This document shows, piece by piece, positions 6,514 to 14,506 of a stretch of 22,811 nucleotides of DNA. Origin of the DNA: Candidatus Lightella neohaematopini (lineage in GTDB: Bacteria > Pseudomonadota > Gammaproteobacteria > Enterobacterales > Enterobacteriaceae); NCBI GenBank assembly GCA_025728395.1, contig JAOBJR010000097.1, forward strand, positions 1 through 22,811. The letters run 5' to 3'. The first letter of the stretch is position 1; each line of letters begins with the position of its first letter. The notes beneath the pieces were generated by a model. That model was given only the letters and a program-made list of their open reading frames with translations, made no database searches and was not told the origin of the DNA. The position numbers and the translations under genes are program-made.

Positions 6514-7782
6514 ATGAAAATTATTAATTCAGTTAAAGGTATGCACGATTTATTGCCTAAGGATAGTGTTATTTGGCAACAGGTTGAGTACATAATAAAA
6601 AATACTTTATTAAAATATGGATATAAAGAAATTCGTTTTCCTATAGTTGAAAAAACTAAATTATTTAATCGAGCTATTGGATACAATAATCTAGTTGTAA
6701 ATAAAGAAATGTATAATTTTTATGATCGTAATGGCTGCAGTTTATCATTAAGACCTGAAGGTACCGCTAGTTGTGTAAGGGCTATTATTGAACATGGTTT
6801 ATTATATAACAAGCAAAGATTGTGGTATCATGGTCCTATGTTTCGTTATGAAAAACCCCAAATGGGTAGATTTAGACAATTTCATCAGATTGGTATAGAG
6901 GTGTTTGGTTACGCAGATATTTGTATTGATGTTGAATTAATTTTATTAATATCCAGAATATGGAAGTTATTAGGATTAAGTAAATATTTATCACTAGAGA
7001 TTAATTCTCTTGGTTGTTTAAAAACACGTAAGAAATATTATAAAGAATTAATTGCGTTTTTTCAAAAAAATAAATTATTAAGTAATATTCATAATAGTAT
7101 TATTAATAATCCTATGAGGTTATTAGAAAAATATAAAACTATGTCAATATTAAAAAAAGCTCCACTTATTACAAGTTATTTAGATAATGAGTCATATAAT
7201 AGATTTTTAAATTTACAAAAATCTTTGAATAACATGAATATACCTTATAATATTAACCCATATTTAGTTAGAGGATTAGATTATTATAATGATACAGTAT
7301 TTGAGTGGACTACTAGTAATTTAGGATCACAAAATACTATTTGTGGTGGTGGTAGATATGATTTATTAGTAAATAATTTTAATTGTAATCATTCTATTCC
7401 TGCCATTGGATGCGCAATTGGTCTAGAACGTTTAATTATTTTAATTAATAAAAGTAATATATTATTAAAAGATGAATTTTTAGTTGATGTATTTTTAGTG
7501 AACGTAAATAATAAATTAAAGAATTCAATAATTAATTTGTCTGAGTATTTACGAGATGCAATACCATCATTAAAATTAGTTGTTGATTTTTACTGTAATA
7601 AAATAAGTAAATATCGTAAGCAAGCACATCAGTTAAAAACTAAAACGTTAATAATTATGGGAGATAATACATTATTATCTGATCAATTAATATTAGAAAA
7701 CTTAATTAGTAATAAAAAAGAGATAATTAAAAAATCTTATATTCTATCTAAACTACTATTAATATTGTTTAATAAAAACTAA
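6514..7782 (+). CDS. hisS: Histidyl-tRNA synthetase HisS
   Basis: This class II synthetase charges tRNA-His. Its 422 residues (E. coli 424) follow the family layout: N-terminal GMHDLLP (9-15), motif 1 region YGYKEIRFPIVE (35-46), LRPEGTASCVRA (79-90), motif 2 FRYEKPQMGRFRQFHQIG (110-127), the histidine-binding LVRGLDYY (251-258), CGGGRYDLLV and motif 3 AIGCAIGLERL (297-307). The C-terminal anticodon-binding domain, about residues 320-422, is strongly diverged and rich in Leu, Ile and Lys but near full length. It begins 5 bases after ispG. In E. coli hisS is followed by yfgM and bamB; here yfgM is gone and bamB comes after a 46-base gap. All catalytic motifs are present, so I expect it to be active. 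Confidence 0.98.
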   Translation: MKIINSVKGMHDLLPKDSVIWQQVEYIIKNTLLKYGYKEIRFPIVEKTKLFNRAIGYNNLVVNKEMYNFYDRNGCSLSLRPEGTASCVRAIIEHGLLYNKQRLWYHGPMFRYEKPQMGRFRQFHQIGIEVFGYADICIDVELILLISRIWKLLGLSKYLSLEINSLGCLKTRKKYYKELIAFFQKNKLLSNIHNSIINNPMRLLEKYKTMSILKKAPLITSYLDNESYNRFLNLQKSLNNMNIPYNINPYLVRGLDYYNDTVFEWTTSNLGSQNTICGGGRYDLLVNNFNCNHSIPAIGCAIGLERLIILINKSNILLKDEFLVDVFLVNVNNKLKNSIINLSEYLRDAIPSLKLVVDFYCNKISKYRKQAHQLKTKTLIIMGDNTLLSDQLILENLISNKKEIIKKSYILSKLLLILFNKN

Positions 7783-7828
7783 TTATTTATCAATTAGATT
7801 CTAAAATATTCTATCTATAATATTATAA

Positions 7829-8995
7829 ATGGTTATTAAGTATAATACAGCTATATTTATATTTATCAAATATTTTATATTAATAGTAATTATTTTAATG
7901 TTTAGTAGTTGTACAACTAGTAATAAACATAATAAATATTATTATTTTAATAATTATAGTTATTCCATTAAATGGAAAAAATTTTATTCTAATAGTAAGA
8001 ATATTTTAGATATTATTAATAACGATAAATATATTATTATAGCTAAATATAATGGATTAATTCAAATAATAGATATTAATTGTGGTAGGAAAATTTGGAG
8101 TAAAAATTTTTTTCATTGTGTGCATTACAAATTATTAAATAATTTAAAATTAATTAAAATATTTTTAATTAAAAATAATATTTATTTATTTACTAATCAA
8201 GCAGAGATTTACACAATTAATGTAGATCTGGGAGTTTTAATATGGTATACAAATACTGTTATGCCTATTACATCTAAATTATTACTAATTAATCATTTAC
8301 TAATAATATATAGCAATAATATATTACAAGCTATTAATGAAAATGATGGTACTACTAAATGGATAACAAGTATTTATAGTAATATGGTATCATCAAATAA
8401 TATTATTACTCCAGTAGCTTTTTTTGGAATAGTTGTTGTCTTTAATAATAATGGTATTATTAGTGCTATATCTTTAGACCAAGGTAACATAATTTGGCAA
8501 AGATATGTTGCGATTACTAAAAATAAATTAACAAATATGATTTGTAATCAAGTTGAACCATTAATTATAAATAATACGATTTACAGTATTAATATTAATA
8601 ATCATTTAATGGCATTAGATTTATATTCTGGAAAAATATTATGGCTTATTAAAATTTATGTAATAAGTAATTTGTTATATTATAATAATCATATTTATTG
8701 TATTGATGATCAATATAATTTAATATCAATAAATATATTGAATGGTAATATTATTTGGTTACAAAAAAAAATAAACTTACATAATACGACTATATTTTTA
8801 ATGTGTAAATATTATTTAATAATTGGTAATTCTCGGGATTTTATTTATATATTTGATATACTAAAAAATAGTGTAGTTTATTGTATAAAAATAAAAAATT
8901 TTAATATTAATAAAATATTATTGCTTAAAAAAAATAATTTTCTTATATTATTTAATAATCAAATCATTAGTATTGTTACTAATTTTAAGTATTAA
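7829..8995 (+). CDS. bamB: Outer membrane assembly lipoprotein BamB
   Basis: BamB is the beta-propeller lipoprotein of the BAM complex, binding BamA and aiding insertion of outer-membrane beta-barrels. The 388-residue protein (E. coli 392) opens with a hydrophobic signal (about residues 8-25) ending in a lipobox-like MFSSC, so Cys28 should be the lipidated residue. Phe at -3 is not the commonest choice. Propeller repeats show as recurring W/A-x-D-x-x-x-G-x-x-x-W patterns, such as LQAINENDGTTKWIT, ISAISLDQGNIIWQR and LMALDLYSGKILWL, which correspond to E. coli QALNEADGAVKWTV, VLMEQGQMIWQQ and TALDLRSGQIMWK. Position between hisS and der is ancestral. The sequence is heavily substituted toward Ile, Asn and Lys, but blade spacing is kept. 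Retention implies a working outer membrane with beta-barrel proteins. Confidence 0.93.
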   Translation: MVIKYNTAIFIFIKYFILIVIILMFSSCTTSNKHNKYYYFNNYSYSIKWKKFYSNSKNILDIINNDKYIIIAKYNGLIQIIDINCGRKIWSKNFFHCVHYKLLNNLKLIKIFLIKNNIYLFTNQAEIYTINVDLGVLIWYTNTVMPITSKLLLINHLLIIYSNNILQAINENDGTTKWITSIYSNMVSSNNIITPVAFFGIVVVFNNNGIISAISLDQGNIIWQRYVAITKNKLTNMICNQVEPLIINNTIYSININNHLMALDLYSGKILWLIKIYVISNLLYYNNHIYCIDDQYNLISINILNGNIIWLQKKINLHNTTIFLMCKYYLIIGNSRDFIYIFDILKNSVVYCIKIKNFNINKILLLKKNNFLILFNNQIISIVTNFKY

Positions 8996-9021
8996 AATAA
9001 TTTAATTTTAAATTATCATAT

Positions 9022-10353
9022 ATGATAACTTTAATAGGTCGTGGTAATGTTGGTAAGTCTACATTATTTAATATTTTAATGAACAAAAAATTATCATTAG
9101 TTAATAACTATGCAGGTTTTACTAGTGATTATATTTGTGGTTATATTAAGATTAATAACATTACTACTATGATAGTAGATACTGGTGGTATATATAATAC
9201 CAATAATATTAATAGTTTAGAATATAAAATTACGCAACAATCAATATCTTTACTAAGATGTACTACAATAATTTTGTTTATTGTCGATGGAACAACAGAA
9301 ATAACTAATGATGATATTTATATTGCTAAAATAATTAAATCTCTTAAAAAAGAAGTAATAATAGTAGTTAATAAAATTGATATTATCAATAGTGATACTA
9401 TAGTAAATAAATTTTATTCTTTAGGTGTTAGTAGTATATTATGTAAAGTATCTGCTATTAATAATAGTATACAACAATTAATGTCATTATTAGTATTAAT
9501 GTCTAATAAATATAAAAGTAAACTAACAACGCATATAAATACTAATAGTAATATTAATAAAATTAAAATATTTATTTTTGGGCAATCTAATGTTGGTAAA
9601 TCCACATTAGTAAATAAATTTTTAAATAGATATCGTGTTTTGGTATCTAGTAAGTCAGGAACAACAAGAAATAATATTACTAGTAATATTATATATAATA
9701 ATTTTAATTATGAAATTACTGATAGTGTAGGAGTAAATAAAAGTAATTTTTTTCCTAGAAATAAAAAAAAATATGTAAATATTACTAATATAACTAAGAT
9801 TGTATTTAATTGTATTAAATATACAAACATAATATTATATGTTATCTGTTTAACAGATAAAAAAATTAGTCATTACGATTTATCTTTAATTAGATTAATA
9901 GTAAAAAAAAATATACCTGTAGTAATTGTTATTAACAAATGTGATCTCTATTATAAAAATTTAAATGAAATTAAATTTAATGTTATTAATCAATTAAATT
10001 TTATTAAATTTATCAAAATTGTATTTATTTCTGCATTATATGATCAACAATTTGGTAATTTATTTAATATTATTAATAAGATTAATAAATCAAATAATTT
10101 AAAATTTAAAACAAAATATATTAATAATATATTACATGATGCAATTAAAAAATATCCTCCAATCTATAAAAATAAATTAATAAAATTAAAATATGCTTAT
10201 ATTAGTAATTATAATCCTATAATTATTAATATACATGGAATACGTATATCTTATCTAAAAAAATCTTATAAAAGATATTTAATAAATTATTTTCAACATA
10301 CTCTAAATATTTTTGGATCTTCTATTTATATTAAGATTATTGATAATAAGTAG
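9022..10353 (+). CDS. der: Ribosome-assembly GTPase Der (EngA)
   Basis: Der is a double-GTPase that helps mature the 50S subunit. The 443-residue protein (E. coli 490) has G domain 1 with GRGNVGKS (6-13), DTGG (53-56) and NKID (117-120), and G domain 2 with GQSNVGKS (187-194), DSVG (234-237) and NKCD (305-308). A C-terminal KH-like domain follows with KLKYAYISNYNPIIINIHG and SYKRYLINYFQ, close to E. coli. Minimal G-motif residues are kept, but Der-specific ones have drifted: the TRD of switch I is TSD in domain 1 and TRN in domain 2. The acidic linker between the domains is shortened, and the basic C-terminal tail is lost, the protein ending at IYIKIIDNK. It ends 6 bases from the 3' end of mqo on the opposite strand. 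Confidence 0.96.
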   Translation: MITLIGRGNVGKSTLFNILMNKKLSLVNNYAGFTSDYICGYIKINNITTMIVDTGGIYNTNNINSLEYKITQQSISLLRCTTIILFIVDGTTEITNDDIYIAKIIKSLKKEVIIVVNKIDIINSDTIVNKFYSLGVSSILCKVSAINNSIQQLMSLLVLMSNKYKSKLTTHINTNSNINKIKIFIFGQSNVGKSTLVNKFLNRYRVLVSSKSGTTRNNITSNIIYNNFNYEITDSVGVNKSNFFPRNKKKYVNITNITKIVFNCIKYTNIILYVICLTDKKISHYDLSLIRLIVKKNIPVVIVINKCDLYYKNLNEIKFNVINQLNFIKFIKIVFISALYDQQFGNLFNIINKINKSNNLKFKTKYINNILHDAIKKYPPIYKNKLIKLKYAYISNYNPIIINIHGIRISYLKKSYKRYLINYFQHTLNIFGSSIYIKIIDNK

Positions 10354-10359
10354 AAAATA

Positions 10360-11754
10360 CTATAATAATAAAGTTGATTTTAGTTTATTTTTCCAGTTAC
10401 TTTGATAAAAATTATATTTTCTAAACATTATTTTTAATAATTTTAATACTAAAGATACTGAAGTCGATGCTCCTGGAGAAGCTCCTAATACGGCTGTTAA
10501 TGAATAATTTGATGAATAAACTATTTCATTTCCAAATATTAACTCACTATAATTAACATTATTCTTTATAATTTGAACTCTTTGTCCAGCTTTAATAAGG
10601 TTCCAATCATTAGGATTAACTTTAGGATAATAATACTTTAATAGATTAATTTTATTAGATTTTGACATTAGAGATTGATTCAGTAAGTACTTTATTAGAT
10701 GAATATTATTAATTCCTGTTTTTAAAATTAATTTAATATTATTTATTTTAATTGATTTGAACCAATCAAGATAAGAACCATTTTTAAGAAATTTAGTACT
10801 TAATATAGCAAATGGACCAAATAATAGAAATTTTTTTCCATTAATTATTCTTGCGTCCATATGAGGGGTTGATATAGGAATACAATTATTTATTGTTGTG
10901 CTATACACTTTTGCCCAATGTTGATTAATAATGTTATAGTTTGTACTTAATAAAAACTGACTACCAATAGGAAAACTTGCATAATTATTTTTATTTATTA
11001 TATTTGCTTTTTGCAATAAAGGTAATGTAGCTCCACCACAACCAATAAATACATATTTGGTAGAAGTTACATAGGTATAATTAAAATTATTATTTTTAAT
11101 ATAAATATTCCAATAATAATTTTTATTTATAATATTAATTACATCATGTTTTAAATGTAAGTGAAAATTATTTTTTTTTCTTAGAAAAGTTAATATTTGT
11201 TTAGTAATTTCACTAAAATTAATATCAGTTCCATTCATTATTTTTGTTGCAGCAACTTTTTGTGATTTATTTCTACCATCCATTATTAATGGAATCCATT
11301 TACTTAGTTCATTAAATTTATTAGAATATTGCATATTATTAAATGATGTATATTTAACTAATTTACTAAATCTTTTATATAAAAAATTAACATTACTATC
11401 ACCTATAACAAAACTAATATGTGGGATACTATGAATTACACTATGATAATTTATTATATTATTCTTAGCTAAGAATGACCAAAATTTTATTGATATATTA
11501 AATAATTTATTAATTTTTAGTGCATTTGAAATATCAATACTATTATTAGATAATTTAGGAGTATAATTTAATTCACAATAACCAGCGTGTCCTGTACCAG
11601 AATTATGCCATACATTTGTACTTTCACATGCTACATCAGGTAATTTTTCATACATATGTATCACCCATTCTGGTTCTAATATATGAATTAACATAGCTAG
11701 CGATGTACTAATAATACCACTACCTACTAATACTATATCTACTAACTTAGACAT
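10360..11754 (-). CDS. mqo: Malate:quinone oxidoreductase Mqo, short form
   Basis: Mqo oxidises malate to oxaloacetate with FAD and passes electrons to membrane quinone, serving both the TCA cycle and respiration. The 464-residue protein begins with the FAD-binding LVGSGIISTSLA (9-20) and keeps NSGTGHAGYCELNYTP, HSIPHISFVIGDSNVNFL, SQKVAATKIMNGTDINFSEIT, FIGCGGATLPLLQ, FGPFAILSTKFLKNGS, WNLIKAGQRVQIIK and LGASPGASTSVSLVLKLL, all matching E. coli Mqo. E. coli Mqo has 548 residues. The missing length is an N-terminal leader and about 40 or more residues after the LKSTLLL end, including the conserved YGLNYDKP-like tail. It is convergent with der and divergent from guaA across 137 bases. FAD would come from the riboflavin pathway that RibA starts. 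The family call is secure; activity of the shortened form is likely but unproven. Confidence 0.93.
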   Translation of the reverse strand: MSKLVDIVLVGSGIISTSLAMLIHILEPEWVIHMYEKLPDVACESTNVWHNSGTGHAGYCELNYTPKLSNNSIDISNALKINKLFNISIKFWSFLAKNNIINYHSVIHSIPHISFVIGDSNVNFLYKRFSKLVKYTSFNNMQYSNKFNELSKWIPLIMDGRNKSQKVAATKIMNGTDINFSEITKQILTFLRKKNNFHLHLKHDVINIINKNYYWNIYIKNNNFNYTYVTSTKYVFIGCGGATLPLLQKANIINKNNYASFPIGSQFLLSTNYNIINQHWAKVYSTTINNCIPISTPHMDARIINGKKFLLFGPFAILSTKFLKNGSYLDWFKSIKINNIKLILKTGINNIHLIKYLLNQSLMSKSNKINLLKYYYPKVNPNDWNLIKAGQRVQIIKNNVNYSELIFGNEIVYSSNYSLTAVLGASPGASTSVSLVLKLLKIMFRKYNFYQSNWKNKLKSTLLL

Positions 11755-11825
11755 TTTTATAAGTATATTTTAATTATAATTATTTAATCTTATATAAAAA
11801 CTAATACGTTATTATAACTGTATTA

Positions 11826-11834
11826 TGGTATTAT
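11826..11834 (+). promoter_or_regulatory. Candidate extended -10 promoter for guaA
   Basis: TGGTATTAT fits the TGnTATAAT extended -10 pattern and lies about 58 bases before the guaA ATG, in the divergent mqo-guaA gap. No convincing -35 is seen, which extended -10 promoters do not need. In sequence this A+T rich, -10-like strings are frequent, and only the TG extension adds weight. Confidence 0.3.
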
Positions 11835-11891
11835 AGTAAAATATTATCATTATTTATTACGATATATTAATATAATAATTTAATTAAAAAT

Positions 11892-13442
11892 ATGAAAAAT
11901 AATAATTGCATTATTATAGTTGATTTTAATTCTCAATATACTATGTTGATATTTAAGATATTAAGAAAATTAAGAGTATATTGTGAAGTGCATAATTATA
12001 ATAATATATCTGTAAATAAAATACGTAATATTAATCCTAGAGGTATTATTTTATCTGGTAGTTCACATAGTGTACTAAATAATGGACCAATATTATCTAA
12101 TAAAATTTTGAATATTAATATACCGATACTAGGAATATGTTATGGTATGCAACTTATAGTTAAAATGTTAGGAGGAGTTGTAGAAAACATTATTAGTTGT
12201 CGAGAATTTGGATTATCTCGTATTATAATTAAAAAACATAGTAATTTAACAAATAATATTTACGATAGGATTAATAGTAATGGTTGTATATTTTTAGATG
12301 TTTGGATGAGTCATAATGATGTTGTTACTAAAATTCCAGATGATTTTATTGTTGTTGCTGGTAATGATAAATGTCAAAATGCTATTATCGCAAACGAAAA
12401 AGACAAAATATATGGATTACAATTTCATCCAGAAGTATCACATACTAAATGTGGTATTAACTTAATTAAAAGATTTGTATTTAATATATGTAACTGTATT
12501 CCTAATTGGAATATTAATAATATTAACACTACCATTATCAATAGTATTAGTAACTTAGTAAAAAGTAATGATAAAGTAATTTTAGGATTATCTGGTGGAA
12601 TAGATTCATTAGTAACAGCTATTATAATAAATAATATTATTGGAAAAAGATTAATTTGTATATTTATCGATAATGGTTTACTTAGATTAAATGAATCTAA
12701 ATTAGTAGTACAACTAAGTAAAGATTTTAATTTAAACACAATTTTTATTAATGCAAAAGATAAATTTTTTAGTGCTCTATCTAATATTATTGACGCAGAG
12801 AAAAAACGTAAAATTATTGGAAAGTTATTTGTGGATATATTTTTAGAACAAGCAACTAATTTTAATAATGTTAAATGGTTTGCTCAAGGTACAATTTATT
12901 CAGATGTTATTGAATCCAAAAATAAAATTAAATCTCATCATAATGTTGGTGGTCTACCAAATAATATTAGTTTAAAGTTATTAGAACCAATAAAAAAATT
13001 ATTTAAAGATGAAGTACGTGAATTAGGATTAAAAATGAATTTGCCACATAATATTTTATATCGTTATCCATTTCCTGGTCCTGGATTAGCTATACGTATT
13101 ATAGGAGAAGTTAATGATAATTTATGTAAGTTATTAAGATTGGCAGATAATATATTTATTGAAGAATTAAAAAATAATAATTTCTATTATAGAATTGATC
13201 AAGCATTTACTATATTATTACCAATTAAATCAGTTGGTATTATAGGTGATTGTCGTAGACATGATCTAGTATTAGCATTACGTGCAATAAATACTAGTAA
13301 TTTTATGACAGCTAGGTGGGTAAAAATACCTTACAATTTGTTACATAAAATATCTAATAGGATTATTAATGAAATCAGCGAAATATCAAGAGTAGTATAT
13401 GATATTTCTGATAAACCACCATCTACTATAGAATGGGAATAA
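11892..13442 (+). CDS. guaA: GMP synthase (glutamine-hydrolysing) GuaA
   Basis: GuaA aminates XMP to GMP using glutamine and ATP. The 516-residue protein (E. coli 525) has an N-terminal class I glutaminase with nucleophile Cys83 in GICYGMQLI and the His179/Glu181 pair in GLQFHPEVSHT. It then has the PP-loop LSGGIDSLVTA (233-243), DNGLLRLNE, KRKIIGKLFVD, WFAQGTIYSDVIES, IKSHHNVGGLP, and the dimerisation domain with RYPFPGPGLAIRI, SNRIINEISEISRVVYDIS and KPPSTIEWE at the end. All catalytic residues are present. Small changes occur near the start of the glutaminase (SGSSHS for SGGPES) and a short insert after VIES is missing. No ribosome binding site is clear. guaB, its usual operon partner, is not here, so XMP supply must be encoded elsewhere. 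GMP supplies GTP for RibA and Der. It ends 1 base from gapA (convergent). Confidence 0.97.
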   Translation: MKNNNCIIIVDFNSQYTMLIFKILRKLRVYCEVHNYNNISVNKIRNINPRGIILSGSSHSVLNNGPILSNKILNINIPILGICYGMQLIVKMLGGVVENIISCREFGLSRIIIKKHSNLTNNIYDRINSNGCIFLDVWMSHNDVVTKIPDDFIVVAGNDKCQNAIIANEKDKIYGLQFHPEVSHTKCGINLIKRFVFNICNCIPNWNINNINTTIINSISNLVKSNDKVILGLSGGIDSLVTAIIINNIIGKRLICIFIDNGLLRLNESKLVVQLSKDFNLNTIFINAKDKFFSALSNIIDAEKKRKIIGKLFVDIFLEQATNFNNVKWFAQGTIYSDVIESKNKIKSHHNVGGLPNNISLKLLEPIKKLFKDEVRELGLKMNLPHNILYRYPFPGPGLAIRIIGEVNDNLCKLLRLADNIFIEELKNNNFYYRIDQAFTILLPIKSVGIIGDCRRHDLVLALRAINTSNFMTARWVKIPYNLLHKISNRIINEISEISRVVYDISDKPPSTIEWE

Positions 13443-13443
13443 A

Positions 13444-14451
13444 TTAATTAATTTTTTTAATATATTTAATTAAATTAATTAATGAGTAAGAATAACCAGT
13501 TTCATTATCATACCAGGATATTAATTTACAAATTTTATTTTTTACAGTGCTGTTTTTTGTATCAAAAATAGATACTAAAGTACTTCCCTTGATATCTATA
13601 GAAGTAACATCATCGTTTATATAACCTAAGATATTTTTTAAATTAGAATTAGATTCCTTATGAATAATATTATAAATATCTTTGTAAGATATATTGTCGT
13701 CTAATGATATATTTATATCAGCTAGTGATACTTGAGGAGTAGGAACACGAAATGATATTCCATGTATCCTATTCATTAACTCTGGTATGATTTTACTTGC
13801 TGTTTGTACAACATTAGTGAAAGAAGGAATAATATTTTGTAATACACTTCTACCATCACAAAAACTTTTATATGAATAACCATCAATAACATTTTGACTA
13901 GCAGTAGCAGAATTTATAGTAGTTATCATAATCTGTTTTATATTAAAATTATCATTTACCAATTTTAGTATTGGTATAACACAATGAGATGTACAAGAAG
14001 AATTTGATATAACCTTATTATTATTCTTATACAATATATTATTTACCCCCATTATAAACATAGGAGTATCATCTTTAGGAGGACTAGTAATAATTACATT
14101 ATCTGCACCAGATATTATATGTTTATAAGCATCTTTTTGAGTTAAAAATAATCCAGTAGATTCTATAACAAAATCAATATCATACTTATACCAAGGTATT
14201 TCTGATGGATCAGAGTATTGGTAACAAAAAATATTTTTGTTATTAATATTTAAAATATTACTACTAATAATTTTAATATTATTTTTAAATATACCATGGT
14301 TAGAATCATATTTAATTACATATGCAATACGATTGATATCCACTATATCATTAATTAGTACAACTTCTATATTACTTACATCTTGTAACAAACGAAACAA
14401 CGTTCTACCAATTCTACCAAAACCATTAATGCCAATTCTAATATTATTCAT
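13444..14451 (-). CDS. gapA: Glyceraldehyde-3-phosphate dehydrogenase GapA with altered active site
   Basis: GapA is the NAD-dependent glycolytic enzyme making 1,3-bisphosphoglycerate. The 335-residue protein (E. coli 331) keeps the NAD fold GINGFGRIGR (7-16), STGLFLT, nucleophile Cys153 in SNSSCTSHC, SFRVPTPQVS and the C-terminal SWYDNETGYS. The catalytic His that follows TT-V/I in virtually all GAPDHs (E. coli TTVHATTATQ) is Asn180 here (TTINSATASQ). The phosphate-site segment SSTGAAKAVGK reads SFTNVVQTASK (210-220), and WRGGRG reads FCDGRS. These changes suggest a slow or repurposed enzyme, yet the frame is full length. Erythrose-4-phosphate dehydrogenase (Epd) was considered, but the ends match GapA better and Epd also has the His. 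It lies upstream of sppA in minus-strand order reversed: sppA is read first, then gapA after 55 bases. Confidence 0.93.
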   Translation of the reverse strand: MNNIRIGINGFGRIGRTLFRLLQDVSNIEVVLINDIVDINRIAYVIKYDSNHGIFKNNIKIISSNILNINNKNIFCYQYSDPSEIPWYKYDIDFVIESTGLFLTQKDAYKHIISGADNVIITSPPKDDTPMFIMGVNNILYKNNNKVISNSSCTSHCVIPILKLVNDNFNIKQIMITTINSATASQNVIDGYSYKSFCDGRSVLQNIIPSFTNVVQTASKIIPELMNRIHGISFRVPTPQVSLADINISLDDNISYKDIYNIIHKESNSNLKNILGYINDDVTSIDIKGSTLVSIFDTKNSTVKNKICKLISWYDNETGYSYSLINLIKYIKKIN

Positions 14452-14506
14452 ATTTTTAACAATTAAATAAAAAAAACTAACCTAACTAATGCTCATAATT
14501 ATTTTA

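Noticed and set aside
7816..7827. TATAATATTATA palindrome before bamB (with similar ones at 8997-9016 before der, 11863-11874 before guaA and 333-347 before pdxJ) as leader hairpins
   Set aside because: Three of the four consist only of A and T (333-347 has a single G/C pair) and their arms differ from each other. In this composition such palindromes are expected every hundred bases or so.
13441..13458. AAATTAATTAATTT palindrome followed by T-run between convergent guaA and gapA, as an intrinsic terminator
   Set aside because: The stem has no G-C pair and would not be stable. It also overlaps the 3' end of gapA.
13444..14451. Assignment of gapA as erythrose-4-phosphate dehydrogenase (epd)
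   Set aside because: The N-terminus and WYDNETGYS end match GapA, and Epd also carries the catalytic His that is missing here, so the substitution does not point to Epd.
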